Below, piece by piece: positions 35,753 to 46,808 of a stretch of DNA of 64,000 nt. Under the pieces are notes generated by a model, which worked only from the letters and a program-made list of their open reading frames with translations, ran no database searches and was not told where the DNA came from. Numbering within the stretch: the stretch's first letter is position 1; every line of letters begins with the position of its first letter. Origin of the DNA: Hippasteria phrygiana (taxonomy: Eukaryota; Echinodermata; Asteroidea; Valvatida; Goniasteridae); assembly GCA_037893225.1 (NCBI GenBank), contig JAZGUH010000371.1, positions 372,001 to 436,000 on the forward strand, given 5' to 3'. A program made the position numbers and the translations under genes.

Positions 35753-38700
35753 CTAGCGGGGCACAAAGCGAACCTTGAATGTCTTGGGGTTCCTTGTAAA
35801 ATCTAGAATCCCCTCTGTGGTGGGTGGGGCCTCACCTGGGGGCGTCTCCACTCGGAAGTGCTTCATGAGAGAGATAAAGAAGATGAAGAGTTCCATCTTG
35901 CCCAGAGATTCGCCCATGCAGCCTCGACGCCCTGCGACAAATATGAAATTTTATTGCTCATTTCTACTCTCCCGATCAGCCCCAAAAGCTACATGGGCCA
36001 TCACAGAAAATGCTTTTCTTCATAATTGGTCTTAGTAAAAAAGAAAGTTTTGCGGCTCCTTCTCCCACCATTTGTAACAACCTGTAAATGGCAGCTTGAC
36101 TTTTAATAGAAAAAAATGAATATCCGTACACTGTTCATTATATTCCCGTCCACTATGTATCCACACGTCAGAGTCAGAGCCATATTCATTTGTATATGGT
36201 GGTTGTGACATGGGGTTCCCAAACGTTGGACGAACAATGGTTGATTATGCATCACTATATACCTGGACAATTGGTAAACGACCGCAAGTTCCACTGTACA
36301 CGTAATAAGGGGCCATCTTTGGTCCAAAGTCAGAAGTTGAAAAGCCAGATACAACACTACCAATAATAATCTCCAAACAGCCTGACGGAGAACCAACCCT
36401 CTCAAAAGCCCAGACTGTTGAAAGTTTTTGAAACACGGGCAGTTGTGATTACATGTAGTTTTATCATGTCAAACTCGAGAAACAGTGTTACATAGATTTG
36501 ATTAGAAGACCACGGAGTCATAGGAACAACTTCACAAACTTAATTTTGTTCATGGTCTCCCCGTCTCTTTTTATTTTTTTTTATTGTTTTATGGAGTGGA
36601 AATAAAAGTTAACTGCGCTGAATTTAATCGAAAAGAGGGCAAACTCTTTGGTCTACAAATTATGATAAACTGCTGTAATTAATGTTTTTGTTTCTTAATT
36701 CGATTTGAAGCTTTGCATGGTGGAAACGATGAGAAAGATTTTTTTTTAAATTAACGACTGGTGACTGGCATGTACGTCATCATCTAAACGTGTCTGCCCT
36801 TTGGAATGGGATTATATGAAAGAACATGTACATGTGGCCATTTCATTTACATGTAAGGCTGGTTGGCATGGTCCCCTGCACAATACTTGATCAGCAGCGG
36901 GCCACAGGCCGGTGTCACACGAAAATCAGACTACTATGAAAATCGGACTCCTTTCCAAATTATCTTCGCTTATGCGGGGATCACACAGTCCCGATTATTG
37001 CTCCCGTTGGCGATCAGACAGCGCTACGACACGAAAAGTGAAAAAGTCGGATTACAATCCTCAATGATCTGGAATGTCCTATCATTGTCTGAACGCAGTC
37101 GTATACGTTCGTAACAGAGTCCTAACAGAGTCCTACAGAGCCTGCGGATCGGGAAAGGTCCTGAGAGGTCGGCCAAGCACTCCCGACAGTTAGGTGCCTC
37201 CCGTCGTTGTCGGGAAACTCAGCCGATTTTGTCTAGTCGGATTACAATCGTGACTATTTCGTGACAGATTCTGCTGTATCGGATCAAAATCGTGACAATG
37301 TCCTGTGTTGTCTGGACGGTGTCTGGATGGTGTCCTGTGGATTGGGACGCTGTCGTGATGAACGGGAATGATTCGGAGAAACTTTTCATTGCCGTTATTG
37401 CCGATTGAGTACAGATTGCATCCACGTGACTAACGATTTTCTGTCGGGTCGCTTCCGGCAACATCGGGTCACTGTCGTGTCACTGTCCGATCTCGGTCGG
37501 ATCGCATTCGGGAGAATCGGGACGCTGTCGGGACAGATTCGGTCGCTTTTTACCGTTCGAAAGATACAAATCGGTTCAGATTCGTATAGAGAACGGGAGA
37601 ATCGGGACAAAATCGGCTGGAAACGGCTGAATCGGGACGCTTCCTGAACAATATCTGATTGTTGTCGTGATTAAATAGATGTTTCTCCAAATTTTCGAAT
37701 TTCCCGCCACGAATCTCACGATCTTGATCAGACTTTTGACAAATTTTAATCGGGAATGGTCCTATCGAGGACGGCAGTAAAAATCGGGAATGTGTGACTC
37801 CAGCTTTAGGCATGGGCAATACTACAATGAGCCCGTATTCATAATAGAGTCTGAAATTCACGCTACACCGGCAAATGATCACGGGAGCGAATCAACGGCG
37901 AATATCGATTCTGAATGAGTGCAGTGTTGAAGTTCCGAGTGGCTGGGTAAACATCCCGTTGCTTGGATGTTGGCAAGGTCGAAGTCTTTGTTATGCACTA
38001 CATTCTAGTCCGTAGGGGGATTAATGTTAAGTTATACTTAAAAAAGGGTAAGTAAATTATAGTCCTCTCCTCTTTATTATAATTTGCTGTATTTCTATTT
38101 ACGCCGTCTGTAAGGAAAATGGTGACTCAAACCCATTTAGAGACTGATGATAGTCGTAGAAATGTGCACTGCTTTAGTGATTTTCGTAGTGGTTAATTCT
38201 CTGTTTGTCAAGTTTTACATGGCGTGTTTAGAGAATTAAAATTAAAATTTGCTGTTTATTTTTCATTTACGCCGTCTGTAAGGAAAGTAGTGGCTCAAAC
38301 CCATTTAGAGACTGATGATAGTCGTAGAAATGTGCACTGCTTTAGTGATTTTCGAAGTGGTTAATTCTCGGTTTGTCAAGTTTTACAGGGTGTGTTTAGA
38401 GAATTAAAATTAGAATTTTCTGGGACCAATGTGGTAGGTTAATCCTTGGGTGTATAGGATTGTCTAGACATAGGGATTCTTTTTTTAATTTCCCTAAGCG
38501 GGAATGAATTTTCGTCCTGTTCACTTATCAGCCGCGTTGTTGCCACAGTACCGGATAGCCAAATTAGTCCGTAGTTTGACATGTGACCGAATGGTATAAT
38601 ATGGGAGGCTAATCATCCTTACTCGCAGCTGGGGTGCTGAATTGCGAAGGACGCGGCTACAACGTGGTCGAGTCGCTGACACGTGAAGGCGTCTCTGGCA

Positions 38701-41700
38701 GCCGACCACATCGACCCACAACCACGGAACACAGTCAGAGATGAGGGAGGGAGGAAAGCCGGAGGACCCAGAGAAAAGCCTCGTGGCAAGGGAGAGAACC
38801 AACGCACAACTTGACTCTATACCCACATATGGTCCGAGCCGGGAATCGAACCCAGGCCACATTGGTGAGAAGCGAGCGCTTTACGCACAAGGAGAGTGCC
38901 CCGTTCTCGGTAGATATTAGGGACCATTAGATTTGATACGCGTACGGGATACGTATGCGGCTCGAAAAAGTCGCCTGTTCAATCACCATTTTGCGTTGTT
39001 ATTTCATATGGTACACTATCGGCAATTTACATCTCATATAAAAATGTTGAAATGTATAATGAAAAACTGATACAATTATCACAGAAAATGGTGATTTAAT
39101 AAGCGATTTTTTTCGAGCCGCAGACGTATCCCGTACGCGTATCAAATCTAATGGTCCCTATTAGTACTACACAATACACATGATTATATACATGTATGTA
39201 TTTGGAATTTGTTCTTCCAATAAGGAGACTGGCATGTTGAGCATTGTATCTTCTATATAGTATAGAGTCAGTGATTTCTATATCGGGGGTAGTTTCCGGG
39301 TTATTTAGTTTGGCTCTAATTAGTTGTTTTTTATGTTGTCGACTTTTTTTGTAAGCAACCAGAGGTGGTTTAGGGAAATGTCCCTGAGAGAGTGGGCTTG
39401 ATTTGTATTGTTGGCTATTGTTGGAGGATTGTACTTTCAAAGTCTCCGTGTTTCATGTGTGGGTTGTAGGCTTTATACCGGTAGGTGGTTGTAAAGATGA
39501 GGAGGTTGTTTTCTTGTTTTTGTTATTTGTATCCCTGTCCGTGTGGATAAGATTTTCTCGAGCTGAGAGTGGTGTGTTGTCCGTTATATTCTGAACCATT
39601 TTTGTTCTTGCAGGTGCGTATCTACAGGGGCTCTATCCCCCTCTCCAAAAATAGCCCCTCCCACAACAGGGAGGGCAATTGCTAATTGAGCAATTGTATT
39701 TATTCAGTTTTATCCGGTCAATGAAGTTTTAAGAAAATGTTTACAGAAGTTACAGTTCCCTTCTTTCTTCAATATTCTATTGACAAAACCCAAAAGTATA
39801 CAACATTTAGATTTTTAAGAACTGATGTTAGTCCCCCTCCCTAATTAACAACACAAGATTTCCCCCGTAGACTCGCGCTTTTCTTGGTCAAATTTTTTTT
39901 TAAATTGCTCACCGGCAGAAAATGGGATGAAGCCCTCATGCCGAACCAGCTCAGTGCCCTCCGCGTTCAAGAAGCGGGCCGGGTTGAATGTATCTGTATC
40001 GTCGGTCCACACGGCTGGATCATGGTGGACAGACCTGCAGATATCGAAAGACGTGTATGTGTATTGACTGGTAATCAGGTGGAAAAAATATTAAACAGAT
40101 TGTCAAGGTAAGGTGGCAGTTAAAAAAGAGAAGAAACAAAGAGCAGTATTCCGGGGATGGGAGGGGAGGGAGCCCGTTAAATTATCCTGTAAGGATATTA
40201 TTATTATATATATTTCTCCATTATTATTATTATTATTATTACTACTGTTTTTGAAATCGAAAAGTAAAGTGTACTCTTCCACTGCTGATGTGTTTCGACA
40301 TACATATGTTTTTCAATTTGGTCAGCAACATTTAGACACGCAACGTGCCAGTGAAAGTCCTGCTTTCAGGTCTCGTCTCTTCGTTAATATTATCAAATTG
40401 CAAAATTGCATAGCGTCAATGGTATTATTATTAACTAATTTTATTCGTGTGGTCTTGACGCAAAGATTCCATTGCAAAAAAGTCACATTGGCTTGATCAT
40501 TTTCTCTACATTAAACTTACCAAATGTTTACCCACACTTCGGTACCTTTGGGTATTTTGTAATCAAAGATGGTGGAGTCCATGTACGCTGCCCTGACGAC
40601 AATGTACGACAAGCTGGCGGATCTCTGGATCTCCATTAAGGTGGCCTGACTGTAAGGTAACGAATTGCGATCCTCCCATTTGATGTCACGGTCTCCTATC
40701 ACCTTTGAGCCCCAAAAGAAAAGAAAAAATCAGCATTACAATTTTCAGGGGAAAAAGAATTTCAAAGGATGTTTTTTCTACTAATTCTCTGATGCCAAAT
40801 AGAATACGGTATACATGTACATGTATGAAATGTACTTTGAGAATTATTTTAATTCTTGTCTCAATACTAAATACTAAACTTAAATTTCAATATATGTACT
40901 ATTTTTTTCGAGGATTTTGATAACCATATTGTCCTATTCCACAACGTACGATTTTCCCATTCATAGAAATCGCCATTGTGCAAAATAAATCTTTGGTAGT
41001 GGTCGAAGCTTGTATACATCATGATTATGATAAACAGCGTTCATTTGCCTATGCTGACATATTTATCACACCAAATGAATTCAGTCATGCTGTGTTTCAA
41101 AAGGCATTTTTAGAGGTCTTAACAAATTCCACAAAGGAAACCTTTCTCTTTCCTCATCGTTGTTTCAAAACGATTTATTTGATTTTTTCCCATTTTTTTC
41201 TGTGATTCTTAAAGGTAGTATACACCATTAGCTTTTGCTGTAATTTTCAGAAATAAATGGATTTGGGGGTAAGTATTTTATAGCGTGCTAGCAAATACGG
41301 TAACACTGACCTGTTTAAAGTTTTGTGTGCATAGATGCTGGGTAAACGGAGAGAAACAAATTCTGTTCTATAGTAGTCTGGTTCCCTGACCATACCTTAT
41401 AGAGACAAAATTGAGCAATTTATAGACGTCAGATAAATGATCGGGTCGGGGAACTAGACTATTTCCAACGATTGCTGGCCGAAACTGCTATTTACTTAGT
41501 CTACTGCGGTATTTCGTAATAATTCAGTATAGTTTTTTAAGTTTGCAAATGGTGTATACTACCTTAAAAGGTCGTTAGTGTCTGAAACCTGACATGTTGC
41601 CAGTGGCGACACCAGACTCTAACATTTGGGGAAAAGTGGGGGAAATGAAATATGTGGGGGAAGTCAAAATAATATTCGATTTCCAAAAGCTAAGGGGCAA

Positions 41701-43718
41701 GTATAGTAATCAAATAGCAGGTGTAAATAAAACGTCCGAAATAAATTACATCCACAGCTGCATGTGTGGAGTGTTTCGTTTATCAAAGTTTATATAATGT
41801 TATGGCCCAGCTGTGTGCATCGAACCAAAATTTCACTCTATATATACTTTCAACACTATAGTTATGAATCTGAACGGCGAATGAAATCAACAAAATGAAT
41901 CTCTTTGTATGGGCAAAGTGTTTGGGGGGAAAAACGGGCGCTGGGGAACTTGGGGGAATGACCCCCCCCCCCCCCCCCCCCCCCCCCCCATTCTTGAAAT
42001 GTATTGGGGAATAAGCGTACCCTTTGAATTTCTTCATGCACTTGATCCTGGACGTCCAGATAAAGACTCATGTACACGAGAGCCCACAGCAGGGTGTACG
42101 ACACGGACTCGATTCCAGCACCTATTAGATCCACTAAGACATAGGCCAACTCGTCGTGGGTGAACCCTTGCGGATCTTCGTCTATCTTGGCCAGGTAGGC
42201 GTCGATGAAGTCTCGCCGTTCCTCGCCAGCCGTTCGGGATTCCGCGTGGCTCTGGATCTGGCCGGTTACGAACTTCTCCATGCCCCTGGAAGCCCTTGCC
42301 ACGTCGGTGCCGAAGGACCAGCGCGAGCTACCGTAGCTCACCACAAGGGTGCGGATGTAGCCGAGCAGGCGTTGGAATTCGGGGTCGTCGTGGGCGAAGC
42401 GGACACTAAAGGTAATAGCGAAGAGGACGTTGGCCGTGTGTGCGCCTAGGAGATCCCTAGGATACAGGGACTGAACCCCGTGCGCCTATATAGACGGAAG
42501 AAGGGAGATATATCTTGAGGTTAAGGAATGTGGGATTCGAATCCCGCTGTGGAACACGCAGCGGCGGCGATTTCTCGTCAAGGTTGGGGGGGGGGGGGGG
42601 GGGGGGGCGGGGGGCGGAGGAAAAAGCGCACAAGCAACAATTATTATTGTTATGCATTTTGTACTCGGTGTCTCTTGTGTATCCTGGGACATTTTTGAAA
42701 ATGTGTGCTGACCTTTGTGTATTCTGGTGCATTCCGGTGCATTCCGGTGCATGTAAAAGTCAATGACCCATAAAATGTATATATGACCATGGGGAAATTA
42801 TTGGGGGGGGGGGGGGGACACTGCCATAGCCGTCCCCTCCCCAAAACATATTGTGGGGGGGGGGGGGGGACATGTCCCCCCCCCGTCCCCCAGGGATCGC
42901 CGCCCATGGGAACACGTGTCTGCGAATAATTGGCCAAGTTTGATCGGCGACTGTTTGTCAAGCACTGAGCGATTTTGCTGATACCGCTGATTATATTTTT
43001 TGTGTAGCTCACCAGGCAAAATCGACCGATGGTTGATAATTATTTATGGACGCTAATCAAACTTTTGGCTCTTGCTTCTCTCTAGATTGGTTCCCTGTCC
43101 CTCCTTTGTTATTCTGACTTCAAATGAGACTGGTAGCGGTCCCTAATACTAATAAACACACACCAGGCATACGCCAGGAATTCTCCATGGCATATGCAAA
43201 TTAGGAGTATATACTGATTTACCATAATGCATTACGATGTTCTCGACCAGGATACATTTCTCCATTTTTTTCTTTAAAAACATTGTATCCGTCCCTATTT
43301 TCCCTCTCTTCGAGAACCGCCCTACCGTCCCTGGTCTTTTCCGATGTCTTTTTCCTACTTTCGATTCAAAAATAGAAATGTATTTCCCCACTGATGTGAA
43401 TGAGGCTGAAATTAATTGATTTAATCCTGAAATCCTGGAATAGATTTATTGCACTACTGACAATATCAACCAGTGATCCTTTACATCAACATTTCTATAC
43501 ACATCGACAATTCCATACAATTTTCTTAGTAAACACTATTTTGAAATGATGAATTAAGGCTTGCTATACATGTACCTTGAGTTTCGTTATCAGATCGTTT
43601 GCTTCCTGCACGATGGCCCCCTCCAGACTGACTTTACCAAAGCCGAAGCTGCGCAGAGTCGTGTGGGCAAAACTTCGCTGGCACTTCCAATGGTCGCTGC
43701 ACGGGACATCGAAAATCC
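35753..43718 (-). CDS. Cytochrome P450 (CYP2-like), C-terminal five exons; N-terminal exons missing
   Basis: Exons on the minus strand, in order: 43576-43718, 42021-42485, 40521-40702, 39913-40034 and 35753-35931, each bounded by GT/AG sites and joining in phase. Visible landmarks are the helix-C heme-propionate motif WxxxR (WKCQR), the I-helix AGIES with Ser where Thr is usual, the K-helix ExxR (EIQR), the PARF box, and the heme loop FSAGRRGCMG built across the last junction and holding the cysteine ligand. The stop is at 35753-35755. The product would be a heme monooxygenase of the endoplasmic reticulum. The N-terminal membrane anchor and about the first 100-130 residues are not found between 43.7 kb and the right edge. 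Either they lie beyond the window or the gene was truncated by the mobile DNA at 44-63 kb. Introns contain the MITEs, SINE and poly-G repeats listed separately; 35932-36970, 39160-39912, 40035-40520, 40703-41208 and 42906-43575 hold no gene that I can see. Confidence 0.85.
36970..37810. mobile_element. Foldback-like element made of degenerate repeats
   Basis: The ends are inverted: GGGGATCACACAGTCCCGAT near 36975 and ATCGGGAATGTGTGACTCC near 37784. The interior is dense in short words such as TCGGGACGCTGTCG, GTCGGATT and CGTGACAAT in both orientations. No ORF and no clear target duplication. Confidence 0.5.
38085..38420 (+). repeat. Two-copy tandem duplication, 168-bp unit
   Basis: The block from GCTGT..TTTACGCCGTCTGTAAGGAAA to GTTTAGAGAATTAAAATT occurs twice with a 168-bp period and only a few differences. 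Noncoding. Confidence 0.85.
38598..38890 (-). mobile_element. tRNA-derived SINE (copy 2)
   Basis: Reverse-orientation relative of 31046-31340. The B box on the minus strand is GGTTCGATTCCC, preceded by GTGCGTAAAGCGCTCGC. The body ends with AGTAAGGATGATTAGCCTCCC on the minus strand. Confidence 0.8.
38920..39158. mobile_element. 239-bp MITE with about 50-bp TIRs and TATTA target duplication
   Basis: The left end GGGACCATTAGATTTGATAC and the right end GTATCAAATCTAATGGTCCC are exact inverses, and pairing continues through CGCGTACGGGATACGT and CGGCTCGAAAAA. TATTA flanks both sides (38915-38919 and 39159-39163). Confidence 0.85.
41214..41563 (+). mobile_element. TTAA-type MITE, best-preserved copy (A)
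   Basis: The TIRs GGTAGTATACACCATT and AATGGTGTATACTACC are exact inverses. TTAAA flanks both ends (41209-41213 and 41564-41568). It shares its interior with copies B, C and D. It sits in a P450 intron. Confidence 0.85.
41958..41990. repeat. Poly-C tract in a P450 intron
   Basis: An uninterrupted run of about 30 C, close to the donor side of the exon ending at 42021. Confidence 0.9.
42558..42905. repeat. Dispersed repeat with paired poly-G and poly-C tracts (copy 2)
   Basis: Same order of blocks as 5262-5810: GCGGCGATTTCTCGTCAAGG, poly-G, GTGTCTCTTGTGTATCCTGG, GCATGTAAAAGTCAATGACC, poly-G, CACTGCCATAGCCGTC, poly-G, poly-C, GGGATCGCCGCCCATGG. Here GTGCATTCCG is tandemly repeated. Confidence 0.75.
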
Positions 43719-43914
43719 CTGCAAGATATTTTTTGGATATTTACCCTGAGAGCACTTATGCATTATTAACGCGTACCCCGTTGTTTAAAACTCTCGGGTG
43801 AAACTATATCTTCTGAGCTTACCACTGAGAAACAGATTGCTTGATAGGAGTTCGTCATGACAAATCTACTGGCTGAATGTAACACTTGTGCCTAACGTCT
43901 GCTGATTAAAAGAA

Positions 43915-44140
43915 CCATTCAATCAGATTTGTATGACTTGAATACATGTAAGACAGCTTTCTTGCCATGTTACTGTGACTTTCCACCTCCTGTTTAGCAG
44001 TAAAAGGGAGAAATGTCAACATTTTGGTTGTTGTGCTAATGAAAATGTCCATATTCATGTGCCAAAGCGTGACGATGTCATTCAGGCACAACAGCAGTGT
44101 CCCCATAGCTTTGTGTACAAATATATAACACACCTTCCTA
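43915..44140 (+). repeat. Dispersed repeat, left member of a direct pair
   Basis: Shares with 63325-63510, in the same orientation, the ordered words TGAATACATGTAxGACAGCT, TAATG.AAATGT, TGAGCCAAAGC-type and GTGTCxCCAT. The two copies bracket the minisatellite, integrase and HECT block. Similarity is moderate. Confidence 0.45.
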
Positions 44141-44332
44141 CATTTTCTTGTTGCTGAGTGATTTAGTACTGATTTTTGTAGTTTCTATATTCTCTTGACA
44201 AAGAGTGTCTCGTTGAAAACTTGAAACTACCATTTTCTTTTTGTTCAAATTTAAACAAGTATTTAGATCTTACGAAGCTGTATTAGGGACATGGTGACCG
44301 AAAGAAATTATTCTTCATTCCGTTCCGATAAC

Positions 44333-45085
44333 CCGATCGTACGACTTTTATCTGGTACGTACCACTTCTATCTGGTACGTACCACTTCTAACTGGTACGT
44401 ACCACTTCTATCTCGAACGTACCACTTCTATCTCGAACGTATCACTTCTATCTGGTACGTATCACTTCTATCTCGGACGTACCACTTCTATCTCGCACGT
44501 ACCACTTCTATCTGGTACGTACCACTTCTATCTCGTACGTACCACTTCTATCTCGTACATATCACTTCTATCTGGTAAGTACCACTTCTATCCGGTACGT
44601 ACCACTTGTATCTCGGACGTACCACTTGTATCTCGCACATGTACCACTTGTATCTGGTACGTACCACTTGTATCTGGTACGTACCACTTGTACCTGGTAC
44701 GTACCACTTGTACCTGGTACGTACCACCTGTATCTGGTACGTACCACTTCTATCTGGTACGTACCACTTCTATCTGGTACGTACCACTTCTATCTGAGAC
44801 GTACCACTTCTATCTGGTACGTACCACTTCTATCTGGTACGTACCACTTCTATCTGGTACGTACCACGTCTATCTGGTACGTACCACTTCTATCTGGTAC
44901 GTACTACTTGTATCTCGTACATGTACCACTTGTATCTCGTACGTACCACTTTTATCTTGTACGTACCACTTTTACCTTGTACGTACCACTTCTATCTTGT
45001 ACGTACCACTTCTATCTTGTACGTACCACTTCTATCTGGTACGTACCACTTCTATTTCGTACGTACCACTTCTCTTTTGTATGTA
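44333..45085 (+). repeat. Minisatellite, 20-bp unit, about 37 copies
   Basis: The unit is GTACGTACCACTTCTATCTG with variants (CTTGTA, CTCGTA, CTCGAA). Each junction forms the palindrome GGTACGTACC. Occasional 2-bp insertions (ACATGTACC at 44637 and 44930) change register. Because 20 is not a multiple of 3, every frame encodes a 20-residue repeat (YHFYLVRTTS and so on); these frames are a by-product, not a protein gene. It ends about 130 bp before the integrase start. Confidence 0.95.
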
Positions 45086-45302
45086 AGCCGTTGAAGTAAC
45101 CCACGTGTTGAAGATACCTGTCATCTTAGTTTGACGTTTACGTGGACAACAAAGTGGTTACATGTTATTGCATTGAGCTCAAGTCTTACGTTATTTCATA
45201 TAATTTTCTTGTTTGGAAGATGAATCGGGACCAGTTGATCGAAATGTATTTTAAGTTGGGACTCAGTCACAAAGAAATACTTTCTGTCTTGGCAACAAAG
45301 TA

Positions 45303-46129
45303 TGTGGCGGGGAGATTCCGTTACCCGATCCGCAGTCCCTTCTCCCTCGAACAACCCTCTGGCTTAGGATCAGTACCCCAGCAGCCGGGAATGCAGGCCC
45401 GTTTGGATGGAAATATACCGCCCATACGCGTAGCAGCACTCACCCACGCCTCTCAACCTCTAAGATGGACAAGGACAGACCAATAACAACACAAGAGTCA
45501 AGGACCTCAATTACTGATTGATTTATTAACACAGAACATGTCATGCGATGGACCCCCGTTGAATTACAATTTAGCCTCTTATAATTAACCATTGGTCTCC
45601 GAGCCTCTCAATCAATTGTTCTACATTGGTAGCCTCTCGCACTAAGCGCTACGGCAAGGCAGTGCTGGGCAGCATGGCGAAGCCTGGCTGGGGAGTAGCC
45701 TCTGAGTCCCGTGAAACCGTACGCCTCTAGCGTTATAGCGCGTAATCCGCCTCCACTATCCGTCCTCGACCGTCCCGAGTCTCCTCCCTCGAGGCGGCGG
45801 GTATGTGAGCGCGCACTCTCGGCTCCGTCCGTTACCATCGGCAGATAGCTGTACGTCGCTCCGCCTCCAGTAGCCTCCGCGGACTTCGTAACCCCAACCC
45901 AGCCCGACTTCACCGTACCGTCCAGCACGCCGTCAGCCCCGCCAGCTAGTGCCTACCGTCTTTCCCTGTAGATGGTTGTGCTTTGTGCTTGGCGAGTGAG
46001 CAAGTCAGTCCAGCCAGAGAGAGCATATGGCAAGAGCGTATGTGGCAACTGCCCCGCGGCCTTATATAGGGGCCCGCAGCTGCTAGCGCGCCCTCTTTGA
46101 CTACGCCTGCTATAGCAATTTGCGCCACA
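45303..46129 (-). repeat. 3' LTR of the Gypsy element
   Basis: 827 bp, bounded by TGTGGCG and CGCCACA. It matches 52094-52920 except C versus T at 45445/52236. It contains a TATA-like CTATATAAGG on the minus strand (46060-46069) and AATAAA (minus) at 45522-45527. Confidence 0.97.
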
Positions 46130-46143
46130 AAGCCTCCTTCTTA
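46130..46143 (-). promoter_or_regulatory. Polypurine tract before the 3' LTR
   Basis: The minus strand reads TAAGAAGGAGGCTT directly against the LTR, the expected primer for plus-strand DNA synthesis. Confidence 0.6.
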
Positions 46144-46363
46144 GCATGAACGTCCTCGTTCATAACAGCTTAAGACCTGAGATTCAAAGCAAATTACTCA
46201 CAAATTCCCATCTAACTTTAAATAAAACAACGACAGGTCCATCATTTCAACACATCGGCGCCTCTTTATACATAGATAGATATAATTAGCTATATAAAAC
46301 TTTAGGAAAACTTTTATAAAATTTATATAAAACCTTAAGAAACGGTGGCTTAGAAAAACGAGC

Positions 46364-46636
46364 CTAACTCAGGAACTGTTCGAAACGTAGCCTCTGTACC
46401 CGCTCTCTCTTAGTCTCCAAGGGGAGCGTATCCACCTCAAGGATGTGGGCCTCGTGATTCTGGCGGTAGTGTCTTCTCAAGTTATCCTTCCTCGTACTCT
46501 TGAAGGGACACCGTACACACCAAGCGAAGAGCTTAGGCCCATGATCCACCTGTCTATGTCGGGCCAGGCTGGGCCTGTGCTGGAACGTCAGCGAGCACTC
46601 TTCACACTGGAACTTCCTCTTATCCTTATCCTTCAT
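46364..46636 (-). CDS. Accessory C2H2 zinc-finger ORF of the Gypsy element
   Basis: A 90-residue ORF lies between pol and the 3' LTR in the element's sense direction. It has two C2H2 fingers, CEECSLTFQHRPSLARHRQV-DH and CVRCPFKSTRKDNLRRHYRQ-NH, and a basic/acidic tail ending RVQRLRFEQFLS. Standard Gypsy elements have only gag and pol (some env) here. A captured nucleic-acid-binding protein is likely; its function is unknown. ATG 46636 is in a favourable context (ACGATGA). Confidence 0.8.
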   Translation of the reverse strand: MKDKDKRKFQCEECSLTFQHRPSLARHRQVDHGPKLFAWCVRCPFKSTRKDNLRRHYRQNHEAHILEVDTLPLETKRERVQRLRFEQFLS

Positions 46637-46808
46637 CGTGTTCAGTCGTCGTCGTCGTCTTAAGTAAACAACAAAAACAAAACAAAACTTGTTAAATAAC
46701 TGAATCTGTACAAAATTACCGTCTACGGAAACGGAGAGGTAATTTCCTTTCCCTCCGCGGGTTTCTTCGATTCTGGCTTACAGGAACAATCTCCGTGTCC
46801 TGCACAGT

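Noticed and set aside
44333..45085. CRISPR-like array of short regular repeats
   Set aside because: Units are directly tandem with no unique spacers, in a eukaryotic genome.
44291..45099. Open frames of up to 157 codons encoding YHFYLVRTTS-type repeats
   Set aside because: They arise from a 20-bp minisatellite that is open in every plus-strand frame; no start context, splice site or non-repeat domain supports a protein.
45608..45928. 106-codon frame in the LTR, repeated at 52399-52719
   Set aside because: Present twice only because the LTR is duplicated; no recognisable domain, and it overlaps expected promoter and R-region sequence.
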